Shown piece by piece: positions 32,922 to 41,267 of a stretch of 41,267 nt of DNA. Source of the DNA: Rhodobacterales bacterium (GTDB lineage Bacteria; Pseudomonadota; Alphaproteobacteria; Rhodobacterales; Rhodobacteraceae); contig JAAFHX010000011.1 in assembly GCA_013297695.1 (NCBI GenBank), forward strand, positions 1 through 41,267. The letters are read 5' to 3'. The translations under genes and the position numbers were made by a program. Numbering within the stretch: position 1 is the stretch's first letter; each line of letters starts with the position of its first letter. The notes below the pieces were generated by a model that saw nothing but the letters and a program-made list of their open reading frames with translations, ran no database searches and had not been told where the DNA came from.

Positions 32922-34796
32922 TTACCTTGCGGCGCGGCGCGGCTGACCACCCGCGCGGGCGCGCCTTTTAGGGTCGCTGTCGAACAGGCTGGCAAGTTGC
33001 TCGGTCATGGCACCGGCAAGCTGTTCCACATCGGTGATGGTCACGGCGCGCGGGTAATAGCGGGTCACGTCATGCCCGATTCCGATGGCGATCAGTTCCA
33101 CCGCGCGGCGTTTCTGCACCAGGGCGATCACGTCGCGCAGGTGTTTTTCCAGATAGTTCGCGGGGTTGACCGAAAGCGTGCTGTCATCGACCGGCGCGCC
33201 GTCGGAAATGACCATCAGGATGCGCCGCGCCTCGGGACGGGCGATCATGCGGCGGTGCGCCCATTCCAGCGCCTCGCCGTCGATGTTTTCCTTCAGCAGC
33301 CCTTCCTTCATCATCAGACCCAGATTGGCCCGCGCGCGCCGCCAGGGCGCATCGGCCGACTTGTAGATGATGTGGCGCAGGTCGTTCAGGCGGCCGGGCT
33401 GTTGCGGACGCCCCGCCTGCAGCCATTTCTCGCGGCTCTGGCCACCCTTCCACGCGCGGGTGGTGAAGCCCAGGATTTCCACCTTCACATCGCAGCGTTC
33501 CAGTGTGCGGGCCAGCACATCGGCGCAGATCGCCGCGATGGAAATGGGCCGCCCGCGCATCGAGCCGGAATTGTCCAGCAGCAGCGTCACGCAGGTATCG
33601 CGGAATTCGGTGTCCTTTTCGACCTTGAAGGACAGCGGCGTTGTGGGGTTCGCGACCACGCGCGCCAGACGGCCCGCATCCAGCGTGCCCTCCTCCAGAT
33701 CGAATTCCCAGCTTCGGTTCTGTTGCGCCTGAAGGCGGCGCTGCAGCTTGTTGGCCAGCCGCGAAACCGCGCCCTTCAGCGGTTCAAGCTGCTGGTCCAG
33801 ATAGGCGCGCAGGCGTTCCAGTTCGGCGGGTTCGGCAAGGTCTTCGGCGCGGATTTCCTCGTCAAAGTCGGTGAGGAAGACGGTGTAGTTGGGGTCGGCA
33901 TCGGAATGGGGCGCGGGGGGCGGGGGCTCCAGCGGGGCCTCGCCCTCGGGCAGTTCGGCCTCGTCGCCCTGATCCATCTCGGCCTGGTCTTCCATGCTGA
34001 CCTGGGCCTGGCTTTCGTCCTGGCTGTCATCCTGGCTTTGTTCGGGGCTGGCCTCGCTGTCTTCCGACTGGTCTTGATCATCGCCCGCGGAATCGGGGCT
34101 TTCGGGGTCTTCTTCGGCGTCGTCTCCGGCCTCGTCCTGGTCATCCTGATCCGGGTCGTCGCCAAGCTGGTCGCCATAGCCGAGGTCCGAGATCACCTTG
34201 CGCGCCAGCCGCGCAAAGGCCGCCTGGTCGGCCAGCACATGGTCGAGGTTTTCCAGCGTGCCGCCGGCCTGTTCCTCGATGAAGCCGCGCCACAGGTCCA
34301 TCACGTTTGACGCCCCGCGCGGCAGGTCGCGGCCGGTCGCAAGGTGCCGCACGAGGTATCCGGCTGCGGTCGCCAGTGGCGCATCGGCGGACTGGGTGAT
34401 CTGGGCATAGCCCTTGCGGTCGGCTTCGTGCCCGATCTTGGCGTCGATGTTGCCGGCGGTGCCGGGCATGGCCCGCGCGCCCACAGCCTCGCAGCGGGCG
34501 GTTTCCATCGCGTCATAGATGTCGCGCGCCAACTGTCCCGTGGGCGCATAGCGGGCCGAGGTGGCGGCGTCGTGGTACTTGTGGCGCAGCGCGAAGGCAT
34601 CCGCCGTGCCGCGCGCCAGCAGCACCTCGTCGCGCGTCATGCGGCGGCTGACCTGCGGCAGGCGCACGCCATCCTTGGTCAGCCCCGGCGGATCGACCGA
34701 ATAGGTGACGGTCAGGTCGGCGTCATCGGCCATGACGCGCGTGGCCTCGGCCAGCGCCTTCTTGAACGGGTCTGCGGGGTTGTCGGTCGGTTTCAT
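32922..34796 (-). CDS. cobT: Cobaltochelatase subunit CobT
   Basis: Large regulatory subunit of the ATP-dependent aerobic cobalt chelatase (CobN-CobS-CobT) of cobalamin synthesis. It is about 624 residues. It has a helical N-terminal part ([25 protein letters not shown]), then a low-complexity acidic stretch of about 100 residues rich in Asp, Glu, Gln and Ser (about 210-310) and a C-terminal von Willebrand A domain with MIDAS motif [11 protein letters not shown] and later [11 protein letters not shown]. Adjacent ATG codons at 34799 and 34796 cannot be told apart. It is separated from cobS by two small genes. Confidence 0.95.
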   Translation of the reverse strand: MKPTDNPADPFKKALAEATRVMADDADLTVTYSVDPPGLTKDGVRLPQVSRRMTRDEVLLARGTADAFALRHKYHDAATSARYAPTGQLARDIYDAMETARCEAVGARAMPGTAGNIDAKIGHEADRKGYAQITQSADAPLATAAGYLVRHLATGRDLPRGASNVMDLWRGFIEEQAGGTLENLDHVLADQAAFARLARKVISDLGYGDQLGDDPDQDDQDEAGDDAEEDPESPDSAGDDQDQSEDSEASPEQSQDDSQDESQAQVSMEDQAEMDQGDEAELPEGEAPLEPPPPAPHSDADPNYTVFLTDFDEEIRAEDLAEPAELERLRAYLDQQLEPLKGAVSRLANKLQRRLQAQQNRSWEFDLEEGTLDAGRLARVVANPTTPLSFKVEKDTEFRDTCVTLLLDNSGSMRGRPISIAAICADVLARTLERCDVKVEILGFTTRAWKGGQSREKWLQAGRPQQPGRLNDLRHIIYKSADAPWRRARANLGLMMKEGLLKENIDGEALEWAHRRMIARPEARRILMVISDGAPVDDSTLSVNPANYLEKHLRDVIALVQKRRAVELIAIGIGHDVTRYYPRAVTITDVEQLAGAMTEQLASLFDSDPKRRARAGGQPRRAAR

Positions 34797-34922
34797 CATG
34801 CCTGCGGTTATCCCGCGCGAAGCCTGCAAAAGGCAAGAGGTCGCGGCAGGGCTGCGGTCACTTGTTCCGGGCTGAAGCGGGCGATACCGTGGTCCGGGCA
34901 CCGGGAGCAAAGGAATGCGGGC

Positions 34923-35309
34923 ATGCAGGAATTTCTGAAATCGGTTGTTATCCTGCTGATCGCGAATGCGATCGGCCTTGGGCTTGCGTCGCTGGTGATC
35001 GGGCCGGGGTTTCGGCTGGGGGTCAGCACCTTCCTTGTTGCTGTGCTGCTGTTCACGGTGATCGAGGCGCTGGCGCGGCCCGTGCTGGCGCGGATATCGG
35101 CCAGATGGCTGCCGCAGATGATGGGCGGGCTGTCGCTGGTCGCGGTGTTCGCAGGCCTTCTGGGCACCCAGTTGATCCTTCCCGGCAAGGCGATCTCGGG
35201 GTTGAACAACTGGCTGTTCGCGCCGCTGCTGGTCTGGATCATCAGCCTGGTCATGCAGATTGTCCTGCCAAGGTACCTGTTCAAGACCGGGGCCCCTGCC
35301 AAGGGCTAG
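34923..35309 (+). CDS. Small integral membrane protein (phage holin 4-TM-like family)
   Basis: A 128-residue protein with four hydrophobic helices (about 8-26, 33-50, 67-85 and 95-115), beginning [26 protein letters not shown]. The pattern resembles the four-helix membrane family named after mycobacterial phage holins, which is common in chromosomes with no link to lysis. Function unknown. ATG 34923 has AAAGGA nine bases upstream. It is read against cobS and cobT and has its own leader. Confidence 0.7.
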   Translation: MQEFLKSVVILLIANAIGLGLASLVIGPGFRLGVSTFLVAVLLFTVIEALARPVLARISARWLPQMMGGLSLVAVFAGLLGTQLILPGKAISGLNNWLFAPLLVWIISLVMQIVLPRYLFKTGAPAKG

Positions 35310-35317
35310 CCCCGGGC

Positions 35318-35371
35318 GGTGCGTGAACCCGCAACCGGGCCACGGCCCGGATGCGGAACCACGCACCCTAC
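35318..35371. repeat. Interspersed GGTGCGTG...CACGCACCCTAC repeat, copy 2
   Basis: GGTGCGTG (35318-35325) pairs with CACGCACC (35360-35367). Inside it CGCA/TGCG and CCGGGCC/GGCCCGG extend the stem, and the copy ends CTACGG. It has the same outer sequence as the larger inverted repeat at 20353-20436 but a different inner part. It lies between the convergent small membrane gene and the secreted gene, so it could act as a bidirectional terminator. Confidence 0.65.
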
Positions 35372-35754
35372 GGCTGTCTTGCCGTTTCCGGCTGGGTCGC
35401 GCCGAAGTCCTCGCAGGTCTGCATCAAACGCTCCATCAGGCTGCGGCTTTCGCCTGCGCCACAGGTGGCCTCGTCGATCATCTGCATCATCATGCCGCGC
35501 TGGTCGGCGATGAAGGCATCGACTGCCTCCGGGCTGCCGGTCGTCAGGCGGTGGGCGACCCGGGCGAAGGCCTCGGCGCGGGCCGGATCACCGGGCGTGG
35601 GATCGAGCAGGGTGGAGCGCCGCGCGAAATCGTCCCAGCCGAACCAGAACGCGGCGCATTGCGCGGCGGGGTACAGGGCAGGGTCTCCCGACCCCGAGGC
35701 GGGAAAGGGGCCGATGGCGGCAAGGGCAAGAGCGGTCGCCGCCGCAGCCTTCAC
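35368..35754 (-). CDS. Small secreted protein coupled to cobS
   Basis: A 128-residue protein starting at GTG 35754, overlapping the cobS stop as GTGA. The N-terminus ([23 protein letters not shown]) looks like a Sec signal peptide. The mature part has two cysteines ([17 protein letters not shown] and [13 protein letters not shown]) plus a third near the end, fitting a periplasmic disulfide. I do not recognise the family. The overlap implies production with CobS, but CobS is cytoplasmic, so any functional link is unclear. Confidence 0.75.
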   Translation of the reverse strand: MKAAAATALALAAIGPFPASGSGDPALYPAAQCAAFWFGWDDFARRSTLLDPTPGDPARAEAFARVAHRLTTGSPEAVDAFIADQRGMMMQMIDEATCGAGESRSLMERLMQTCEDFGATQPETARQP

Positions 35755-36716
35755 TTCATCGCCATGCTGGCAGCGCTTTCCGGCAGTTCCTCGGCAAAGC
35801 AGCGCTGGTAGAATTCGGCGACGGTCTGGCGTTCCAGCTCGTCGCACTTGTTCAGGAAGGTCAGGCGGAAGGCATAGCCGATGTTGCGGAAAATCTCGGC
35901 GTTCTGCGCCCAGGTGATGACGGTGCGCGGGCTCATCACGGTGGACAGGTCGCCGTTCATGAAGGCGGTGCGGGTCAGGTCGGCCACGGTGACCATCTGG
36001 TTGATCGTCTTGCGGCCCTTGTCGGTGTTGTAATGCGGGCTTTTCGCCAGAACGATCGCGGCCTCGGCGTCGTGCGACAGGTAGTTGAGCGTTGCCACAA
36101 GGCTCCAGCGGTCCATCTGCGCCTGGTTGATCTGCTGGACCCCGTGGTAAAGCCCGGTCGTGTCGCCCAGGCCCACGGTGTTCGAGGTGGCGAACAGGCG
36201 GAACGACGGGTTGGGCGTGATGATCTCGTTCTGGTCCAGAAGCGTCAGCTTGCCGTCATGTTCCAGCACGCGCTGGATCACGAACATCACGTCGGCGCGG
36301 CCCGCATCGTATTCGTCGAACACGATGGCGACCGGGTTGCGCAGCGCCCAGGGCAGGATGCCCTCGTGGAATTCGGTCACCTGCTTGCCGTCGCGCAGCT
36401 TGATCGCATCCTTGCCGATCAGGTCGATCCGGCTGATGTGGCTGTCGAGGTTCACGCGCACGCAGGGCCAGTTCAGCCGCGCGGCCGTCTGCTCGATATG
36501 GGTCGATTTGCCGGTGCCATGGTAGCCCTGGATCATTACGCGGCGATTGTAGGCAAAGCCGGCAAGGATCGCGAGCGTGGTGTCGGGGTCGAACTTGTAG
36601 GTCGGATCAATGTCGGGAACGCGGTCAGAGCGTTCGCCGAAGCCCTTCACCTTCATGTCGGTGTCGATCCCGAAGACATCCCGAACGGAAATCTCTTCGG
36701 TGGGTTTCGCAGTCAT
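35751..36716 (-). CDS. cobS: Cobaltochelatase subunit CobS
   Basis: AAA+ ATPase subunit of the CobN-CobS-CobT cobalt chelatase. It is 321 residues from ATG 36716 ([20 protein letters not shown]). It has Walker A GYHGTGKS and Walker [14 protein letters not shown], with sensor region [19 protein letters not shown]. In-frame ATGs at 36725 and 36737 are alternatives; GGCGGA is nine bases before 36716. The last residues (SAASMAMK) run into the overlapping downstream gene. Confidence 0.96.
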   Translation of the reverse strand: MTAKPTEEISVRDVFGIDTDMKVKGFGERSDRVPDIDPTYKFDPDTTLAILAGFAYNRRVMIQGYHGTGKSTHIEQTAARLNWPCVRVNLDSHISRIDLIGKDAIKLRDGKQVTEFHEGILPWALRNPVAIVFDEYDAGRADVMFVIQRVLEHDGKLTLLDQNEIITPNPSFRLFATSNTVGLGDTTGLYHGVQQINQAQMDRWSLVATLNYLSHDAEAAIVLAKSPHYNTDKGRKTINQMVTVADLTRTAFMNGDLSTVMSPRTVITWAQNAEIFRNIGYAFRLTFLNKCDELERQTVAEFYQRCFAEELPESAASMAMK

Positions 36717-36927
36717 TTCCAGCATTCCGCCCGCCATTGATATGTCTTGCGTGGCCCGGGGGGCGGCACGCGGATCAGTCCGTTTGATGGAACATAACGC
36801 GGGGGCGTGCAAGGGGAAGGCGCGGCGGTCACGGCGCTTCGCGTTTGCGTGATCGGAGCAACTTCCGTGCGGGCCGTCGCGTAGCTGGGCATAGACTGAA
36901 ACCAGACAACCGTGCAGGAGAAGACAG

Positions 36928-37398
36928 ATGCGGCGACGTTCCTTTCTGGGCCTTTCGGCGGCCCTTTCGGCGCTGGCCGTCGCAGGCCGGCCAATGGCTG
37001 CGGCCGAGACCTTCGAAATCACGATGACGCCCGACGAGTGGCGCGCGCGGCTGACGCCGGAGCAGTATGCGGTGCTGCGCGAAGAAGATACCGAAGCACC
37101 GTTCACCAGCCCGCTGGAGCTGGAAAAGCGCGAAGGCACCTTTGCCTGCGCGGGCTGTGCGCTGCCGCTGTTTTCGTCGGCCCGCAAATTCGACAGCGGG
37201 ACAGGCTGGCCCAGTTTCTGGGAACCTCTTCCCGGAGCCGTCGGCACCCGGGCCGACTGGGGCATTCTGGGGCGGCGGACCGAGGTGCATTGCGCCCGTT
37301 GCGGCGGGCATCTGGGGCATGTGTTCAGCGACGGGCCGGAACCCACCGGCAAGCGGTACTGCATGAACGGTCTGGCGATGGTATTCCAGCCCGCCTGA
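36928..37398 (+). CDS. msrB: Peptide-methionine (R)-S-oxide reductase MsrB, exported
   Basis: Repairs oxidised methionine (R-isomer) in proteins. It is 156 residues. The N-terminus [20 protein letters not shown] is a twin-arginine-type signal, so it probably acts in the periplasm. The enzyme core has zinc ligands in ACAGC (Cys74, Cys77) and HCARCGGH (Cys122, Cys125), the segment [13 protein letters not shown] and the catalytic KRYCMNG (Cys145). It is divergent from cobS and the J-domain gene. ATG 36928 has AGGAGAAGAC upstream. Confidence 0.95.
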   Translation: MRRRSFLGLSAALSALAVAGRPMAAAETFEITMTPDEWRARLTPEQYAVLREEDTEAPFTSPLELEKREGTFACAGCALPLFSSARKFDSGTGWPSFWEPLPGAVGTRADWGILGRRTEVHCARCGGHLGHVFSDGPEPTGKRYCMNGLAMVFQPA

Positions 37399-37410
37399 CC
37401 CGGGGCGGAG

Positions 37411-38046
37411 TCACTCCCTGAAGAACCGGCTGTCCTTGATCTGGTCCCACGCCCAGACGACCTCTTGCAGGCGGTCCTCGTCGTCGCGGTTGCCGCCGTT
37501 CATGTCGGGGTGCAGGTCTTTCACCAGGCTCTTGTACTGCTTGCGAATCTCGGTGCGCGTCCAGGTATCGCGGGCGTCGAGGATCTCCAGCGCCTTGCGT
37601 TCCGACGGCGGCAGCTTGCGGGTGGCGTTGCCGGTGGGCTTGCCGGGGTTCTGCGTTGCCTTTTCGCCCAGGATCGACAACGGATCGTTCACCCCCAGCC
37701 GCGACCAGGCCCGGCCTTCGTCGGGGCGCTTGCCGAAGGGCTGCGTCTCGCGGCCCCAGAGACGGTCCTTGTCAAGGAACTTCTGGAAATCCTCGTCAGA
37801 CTGGCCCTGAAAGAAGTTCCATTTCAGATTGTATTCGCGCACATGGTCACGGCAGAACCACCAGAATTCATCCAGCAGGTCGGGCGACTTCGGCGCCCGG
37901 TACTGCCCGGCCTCGGCGCAGCCCGGATGATCGCAGCCCCGGGTCGATGTTTCGAACGCGCCGGACATGCCCCGGCGCCCCGTCTTGCGGCGTTTCTTGT
38001 CGGACGACACGCGGATGTCGAACTCGAACGGGGGGCGGTTGGTCAT
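37411..38046 (-). CDS. J-domain (DnaJ-like) protein with N-terminal Cys region
   Basis: A 211-residue co-chaperone. Unlike classical DnaJ the J domain is C-terminal, with [13 protein letters not shown] (HPD at about 179-181). The N-terminal half has a Cys/His cluster (CDHPGC, then CRDHVREYN) that could bind a metal, and [12 protein letters not shown] 38046 ([20 protein letters not shown]) has GAAAGG upstream. It lies next to, and divergent from, bolA, an arrangement seen in many alphaproteobacteria, and probably delivers a client to DnaK. Confidence 0.93.
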   Translation of the reverse strand: MTNRPPFEFDIRVSSDKKRRKTGRRGMSGAFETSTRGCDHPGCAEAGQYRAPKSPDLLDEFWWFCRDHVREYNLKWNFFQGQSDEDFQKFLDKDRLWGRETQPFGKRPDEGRAWSRLGVNDPLSILGEKATQNPGKPTGNATRKLPPSERKALEILDARDTWTRTEIRKQYKSLVKDLHPDMNGGNRDDEDRLQEVVWAWDQIKDSRFFRE

Positions 38047-38119
38047 GCGGTGGCCTTTCCGACTCGGAGGCAAGAGTTTAGGGTTTCCACCGAGGGATTG
38101 AAGGGGTTGACAGCCGAAA

Positions 38120-38377
38120 ATGCGAACTGCCGATGAAATACATGCCCGCCTGACCGAGGCTTTTGCACCTGCGCTGCTTTCGGTCACGGATGAAAGCGAA
38201 CAGCACCGTGGCCATGGCGGGTGGCAGGAAGGCGGGCAGACCCATTTCCGGGTGTCCATGCGGGCGGCTCATTTCGCGCCGATGACGCGGATCGCGCGGC
38301 ACCGTGCCGTTCACGCGGCGCTTGGGCCCGACCTTGTCGGGCGCATCCACGCGCTGGCGCTGGAGATCAGCGGCTGA
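38120..38377 (+). CDS. BolA family protein
   Basis: An 85-residue protein of the BolA/IbaG family, which binds iron-sulfur clusters together with monothiol glutaredoxins and is linked to iron and stress control. It has HRGHGGWQEGGQTHFRVSMRA, then RIARHRAVHAALGPDL and HALALEISG, with the conserved His residues. It starts at ATG 38120 (MRTADEIHARLTEAF). A glutaredoxin is not in the window. Confidence 0.93.
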   Translation: MRTADEIHARLTEAFAPALLSVTDESEQHRGHGGWQEGGQTHFRVSMRAAHFAPMTRIARHRAVHAALGPDLVGRIHALALEISG

Positions 38378-38386
38378 ACCGGCCGG

Positions 38387-38830
38387 TCATTCGCCGGGCG
38401 GTGCGGGTTCGCGCGCGGGGGAACTGGCGGGGGAACTGGCGGGGCCAAGGGTGGGCACCGCGACAGGCTTTGAAAAAGCGCTGACCCTGGGGGCGACCCC
38501 CTCGGGGGCCGAGGCCAGAAGTGTGGTGCGCGGCCCGGTCGAGACCGCAGCGGGCACCTGGGTTTCGCTGTCGCGCGGCAGACTTGCCGACACACCCGGC
38601 AAAGGGCGGCGGAAGACGAGCATGTGCAGGAACGACGACGTCTTTCCGGTCAGCCCGACCCGTTCTTCGCAGGGCAGCGTATCGGCGCGAAGATAGTCCC
38701 ACCCCTCACGCCCAAGGTCGTTCATCACGGCCATCAGGGCGGCGGCAAAGCGGTCTGCGGTGGTCTTGGCCCCGCGAACCTTTTCACCCCGCTGCGGAGC
38801 CGGGATGACCTTGTATTCATAGTGCTGCAC
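38387..38830 (-). CDS. DUF4177 domain protein with Pro/Ser-rich tail
   Basis: A 147-residue protein. The first about 75 residues are a small DUF4177 domain (MQHYEYKVIPAPQRGEKVRG, GREGWDYLRADTLPCEERVG, FLHMLVFRRPLPG). The rest is low-complexity Pro/Ala/Ser (PASSPASSPAREPAPPGE), partly encoded by short tandem DNA repeats near 38415-38445. No function is established. ATG 38830 is the first residue of the domain. Confidence 0.85.
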   Translation of the reverse strand: MQHYEYKVIPAPQRGEKVRGAKTTADRFAAALMAVMNDLGREGWDYLRADTLPCEERVGLTGKTSSFLHMLVFRRPLPGVSASLPRDSETQVPAAVSTGPRTTLLASAPEGVAPRVSAFSKPVAVPTLGPASSPASSPAREPAPPGE

Positions 38831-39119
38831 GGGCTGTCTCCTGACGGTGCGCGAAACCTAGCCACTTGCCGCGCCGCTGCCAAGAGGTCGGCACCGCAGC
38901 CCTCGGCAGATCGCTGCCGACGGGACCGGGCGGCGGCAGATTGTCCGGAACTCCAGATTTCCTAAACATTGCCATAAAGGGGATATGTATTCGTCATTTG
39001 GCCATCATCCATGGATCATTAATCAACATGCAACTTTCAATTGGGAAGAAAGACCGGAATTCCGTATATACCCGACCGGGCATCCCTGCCGTGATGCTAC
39101 CTGTCGGGAGGTCAATGAA
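38831..39119. other. Intergenic region with AT-rich leader of the VPLPA protein gene
   Basis: From 38960 to about 39070 the sequence turns AT-rich (ATTAATCAACATGCAAC and similar), unlike the surrounding core. No terminator or consensus promoter stands out. The stretch probably holds the promoter of the exported protein that follows. Confidence 0.35.
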
Positions 39120-39884
39120 ATGCGTGCGGTCCGGAATGCAATTGCCGTGCTGGCGCTGATGGGCGTAATATCAGGCCCGGATGCAAATGCGGCAACGGTG
39201 GACATCGCGTTCCACAGCTTTGCCCGGGCAGACGCGCAGCAGGCTCTTGTCCAGCGGGACGCCTTTATAGGTCTGGGCCGGATTCTGTCCGAAGACTTTG
39301 AATCCGGCTTTACGCCCTGCCGCAGCGGCAAGCTCAAGCCCTGTTCGTCCGGCAGCATCCTGTCGTCGGAACTTGGGACGTTCACCGGCTTTGGCGGTGC
39401 CAGTTCAAGCGGCGGGTCGCAGGTCAAGCCCAAGGACAAGATCGTCGTGCGCACTGCGGCCGACAGTGTTTCCGGCCGGTACAATGTGACGCCGGGGGGT
39501 GCCAACTGGCTGGACAGCAATGACCGGGAGGGGATCGACTGGGTCTTTGCCGCGCCGCGTGGGGTGTCGTTTCAGCGCCTCGCCTTTCTGCTGACGGACC
39601 TGGACGATGTGGGAAAAGTCGTGTTCAGCCTGACCGCGAACGGTAACCAGCCCGTCGCCCGCCCGGGAACGGCCCCCGGCGGCAATGCGCGGCTGCACCT
39701 GATCACCCTCATGTTCGATGAACCGGTCAGGACGTTCTCGCTGCGCATGGTGAACGGGACGGGCGACGGCTTTGGCCTGGACGGCGCGCGGCTTGCGGCG
39801 GTTCCCCTGCCCGCAGCCGGTCTGCTGTTGCTGGGGGTGGTAGGCGGTCTTGTGGCCCTGGCACGGCGCCGTCGCGCGGCCTGA
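39120..39884 (+). CDS. Exported protein with VPLPA-CTERM sorting signal
   Basis: A 254-residue secreted protein. A Sec signal (MRAVRNAIAVLALMGVISGPDANAA) is followed by a beta-rich middle (DFESGFTPC, then TPGGANWLDSND and FLLTDLDDVGKVVFSL). The C-terminus VPLPAAGLLLLGVVGGLVALARRRR is the VPLPA-CTERM pattern: motif, membrane helix, basic end. Such proteins are processed by an exosortase and anchored or released at the cell surface, often with exopolysaccharide. No exosortase is in the window. ATG 39120 has GGGAGG eight bases upstream; the frame is open to 38985, but that start lacks a signal peptide. Confidence 0.85.
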   Translation: MRAVRNAIAVLALMGVISGPDANAATVDIAFHSFARADAQQALVQRDAFIGLGRILSEDFESGFTPCRSGKLKPCSSGSILSSELGTFTGFGGASSSGGSQVKPKDKIVVRTAADSVSGRYNVTPGGANWLDSNDREGIDWVFAAPRGVSFQRLAFLLTDLDDVGKVVFSLTANGNQPVARPGTAPGGNARLHLITLMFDEPVRTFSLRMVNGTGDGFGLDGARLAAVPLPAAGLLLLGVVGGLVALARRRRAA

Positions 39885-40206
39885 CTCCGCCTGCCGGATC
39901 GGACCCGACCGCCGGAAATCAGGGGGCTATCCTGACGGATGGCCTGTTTCCATTTGCACCGCACGGATCGCCTTTATCTTCCCGCAGGGAGAAAGAGATT
40001 GCTGTTCATGCGCGATGGGATATGGCTGGCTGATCCAATTTGCTGCTGTTGTATCCGAAAGATACTGTTTCCAGTCATTGTCTGCACAATCCAAATCGAA
40101 CCATATCCGCACCACAAACGCCCGGCATCTTTCATGCGTCGCGCAAACGTGGCGAAGCAGTTGGCGTTCGATTGCTTCACGGGGTTTGAATTCAGGAGAA
40201 AAGAAG
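39885..40206. other. Intergenic leader of the second VPLPA-type protein
   Basis: These 322 bases lie between the two exported-protein genes. The frame of the second protein is open through them, but no start with a ribosome site occurs before 40207. The part from about 40040 to 40200 is AT-richer and probably carries the promoter. I see no terminator, so some transcription from the first gene may reach the second. Confidence 0.35.
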
Positions 40207-40881
40207 ATGAAGAAGAAAGCGCTTGTCGCGCTGGTTGCGGTCATTGCATCGGCTTCGGTCAGCCAGGCCGCGACCCTTGTGCAGAACGGCAGTTTCGAAG
40301 TTTCGCCCGGAACCAAGGGCCTCAACGGCCGCGCGTTCGATTCCCTGTCCATTGGCGGACCGGGTTGGGATATCTTTACCGCACTGCCCGGCTGGTCGAA
40401 AGTCGCGGGGGCCGGGATCGAGGTTCAGGCGGACAGGGCCGTGCCCCAGACCGATGCCCAGTTCGGCGAACACTATGTCGAGCTTGACAGCAACAACAAT
40501 TCGACCATGCGCCAGACCCTGAACCTGGGGGTTGGCCGGTATCTGCTCAGCTTCTGGTACAGCCCCCGGGCCCTGCAGAGCGACAAGACGTCCGAGACCA
40601 ACGGCGTCGGCTATTCGGTTGCCAACCTCACGGGCAGTGTGCAGGGTCCCGAGGGCCTGCTGGGGTCGGCGGTCGGCAAGTGGACCGAGATCAGCCAGGA
40701 ATTCCGCGTGAGGAGCGCCGGGGCCTACAACCTCGACTTCAAGGCCCAGGGGTCGTCGGATTCGTACGGCGGTTTTGTCGACAACGTGTCGGTTGCCCCG
40801 GTGCCGGTCCCTGCCGCCGGTCTGCTGCTGGTGGGTGCCCTTGGCGGGCTGGCCGCCCTGCGTCGCCGCAAGGCGGTCTGA
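40207..40881 (+). CDS. Exported DUF642-like protein with VPVPA-type C-terminal anchor
   Basis: A 224-residue secreted protein. The signal peptide MKKKALVALVAVIASASVSQAA is followed by the galactose-binding-like fold seen in DUF642 and many PEP-CTERM proteins: TLVQNGSFEV, LPGWSKVAGAGIEV, FGEHYVELDSNNNSTM. The C-terminus APVPVPAAGLLLVGALGGL ending RRRKAV is the VPxPA anchor, with Val for Leu at the third position. ATG 40207 has AGGAG eight bases upstream. It is probably sorted by the same exosortase as the neighbouring protein. Confidence 0.85.
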   Translation: MKKKALVALVAVIASASVSQAATLVQNGSFEVSPGTKGLNGRAFDSLSIGGPGWDIFTALPGWSKVAGAGIEVQADRAVPQTDAQFGEHYVELDSNNNSTMRQTLNLGVGRYLLSFWYSPRALQSDKTSETNGVGYSVANLTGSVQGPEGLLGSAVGKWTEISQEFRVRSAGAYNLDFKAQGSSDSYGGFVDNVSVAPVPVPAAGLLLVGALGGLAALRRRKAV

Positions 40882-40910
40882 CCCGCCGGACTGCCGAAGG
40901 GTCTGAACGG

Positions 40911-40941
40911 ATCGGGGCGCCGGATGATCCGGCGCCCCGAT
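40911..40941. terminator. Perfect 15-bp inverted repeat between the VPVPA gene and gatB
   Basis: ATCGGGGCGCCGGAT (40911-40925) and ATCCGGCGCCCCGAT (40927-40941) are exact reverse complements separated by one base. They lie between convergent genes. There is no T-run on either side, but the stem is strong enough to act as a bidirectional terminator. Confidence 0.6.
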
Positions 40942-40963
40942 GCATCTGTCAGCCAGATTGCGG

Positions 40964-41267
40964 TCACAGGCCCAGCTTGGTCGCCACCATCGCATTGACC
41001 ACGGCCGGATTCGCCTTGCCGCCGGTCGCCTTGAGAACCTGGCCGGTGAACCATCCGGCAAGTTTGGCGTTGACCCTGGCCTTTGCAACCTGGTCCGGGT
41101 TCGCCGCGATCAGCGCATCCAGCGCCGCCTCGATGGCCCCGGTATCGGTGACCTGCTTCATCCCGCGAGCGGCGGCGATGGCGGCGGGGTCGCCGCCTTC
41201 GGTCCAGAGGATTTCGAACAGGTCCTTGGCCATCTTGCCCGTGATCTCGCCGGAACCGATCAGGTCC
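40964..41267 (-). CDS. gatB: Asp-tRNA(Asn)/Glu-tRNA(Gln) amidotransferase subunit GatB (C-terminal part)
   Basis: C-terminal about 101 residues of GatB, which with GatA and GatC converts misacylated Glu-tRNA(Gln) to Gln-tRNA(Gln). The visible part is the GatB/YqeY tail domain: [20 protein letters not shown], then [33 protein letters not shown]. The frame continues to the right edge, so the internal ATG at 41233 is not the start. The gene ends 22 bases from the inverted-repeat terminator. Confidence 0.95.
   Translation of the reverse strand, partial: DLIGSGEITGKMAKDLFEILWTEGGDPAAIAAARGMKQVTDTGAIEAALDALIAANPDQVAKARVNAKLAGWFTGQVLKATGGKANPAVVNAMVATKLGL

Noticed and set aside
34923-35309. Treating the four-helix membrane protein as a phage holin and sign of a prophage
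   Set aside because: It sits alone between cobS and cobT in core sequence; chromosomal members of this family are common and not linked to lysis.
40020-40060. A TGGC...TTGC pair resembling a sigma-54 promoter before the second VPLPA-type gene
   Set aside because: The spacing between the two elements is too long for the sigma-54 consensus.

Overview
The window is high-GC alphaproteobacterial chromosome, most likely a member of the Rhodobacteraceae (Paracoccaceae) or a close relative. The evidence is gene order and family content: ftsW-murG-murC-DUF2484-murB-ddl-ftsQ-ftsA-ftsZ, then lpxC-bamD-recN; rpmH-rnpA-yidD; cobS and cobT with a J-domain protein, BolA and MsrB beside them; and two VPLPA-CTERM-type exported proteins. 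No species can be named from sequence alone.

Region 1 (1 to about 8.8 kb, all minus strand) is the right-hand part of an integrative element that continues beyond the left edge. In transcription order it carries a tyrosine integrase, an AT-richer unknown gene, an AlpA-type excisionase/regulator, a primase-polymerase fused to a RecA-fold helicase, a small gene with decayed sequence behind it, and a defence cargo of DUF3800 protein, type III methyltransferase (mod) and type III restriction subunit (res, cut by the window edge). The int/alpA/primase core with restriction cargo resembles phage satellites and related integrative elements.

Region 2 (about 9.1 to 10.8 kb, plus strand) is a compact three-ORF cassette and the most interesting part of the window. 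The first ORF has a phage MuF-type (minor head protein) motif, and its tail is the beginning of a GH19 lysozyme/chitinase fold. The rest of the GH19 domain lies in the next, -1-shifted ORF, which holds both candidate catalytic glutamates. A signal-peptide protein with two cysteines follows with a TTGA overlap. I read this as a MuF-GH19 peptidoglycan-degrading polymorphic toxin, split by a one-base shift in a short G tract, with a periplasmic immunity candidate.

Region 3 (11.2 to 16.1 kb) is core chromosome: yidD, rnpA and rpmH on the minus strand, then a TVP38/DedA-type membrane protein, a flavin disulfide oxidoreductase and an orphan sensor histidine kinase on the plus strand, ending with tRNA-Arg(ACG).

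Region 4 (16.3 to 30.2 kb, plus strand) is the division and envelope cluster. ftsW and murG, murG and murC, ddl and ftsQ, and ftsQ and ftsA overlap, so they are probably one transcript. A clear terminator follows ftsZ, and lpxC, bamD and recN come after it.

Region 5 (30.2 to 38.8 kb) is mostly minus strand: a small NTF2-like protein, DUF427, aminopeptidase P, cobT, a small secreted protein, cobS, a J-domain protein and a DUF4177 protein. A small membrane protein, MsrB and BolA lie on the plus strand between them. Region 6 (38.8 kb to the end) holds two exported proteins with C-terminal VPLPA-type sorting signals and the 3' end of gatB on the minus strand.
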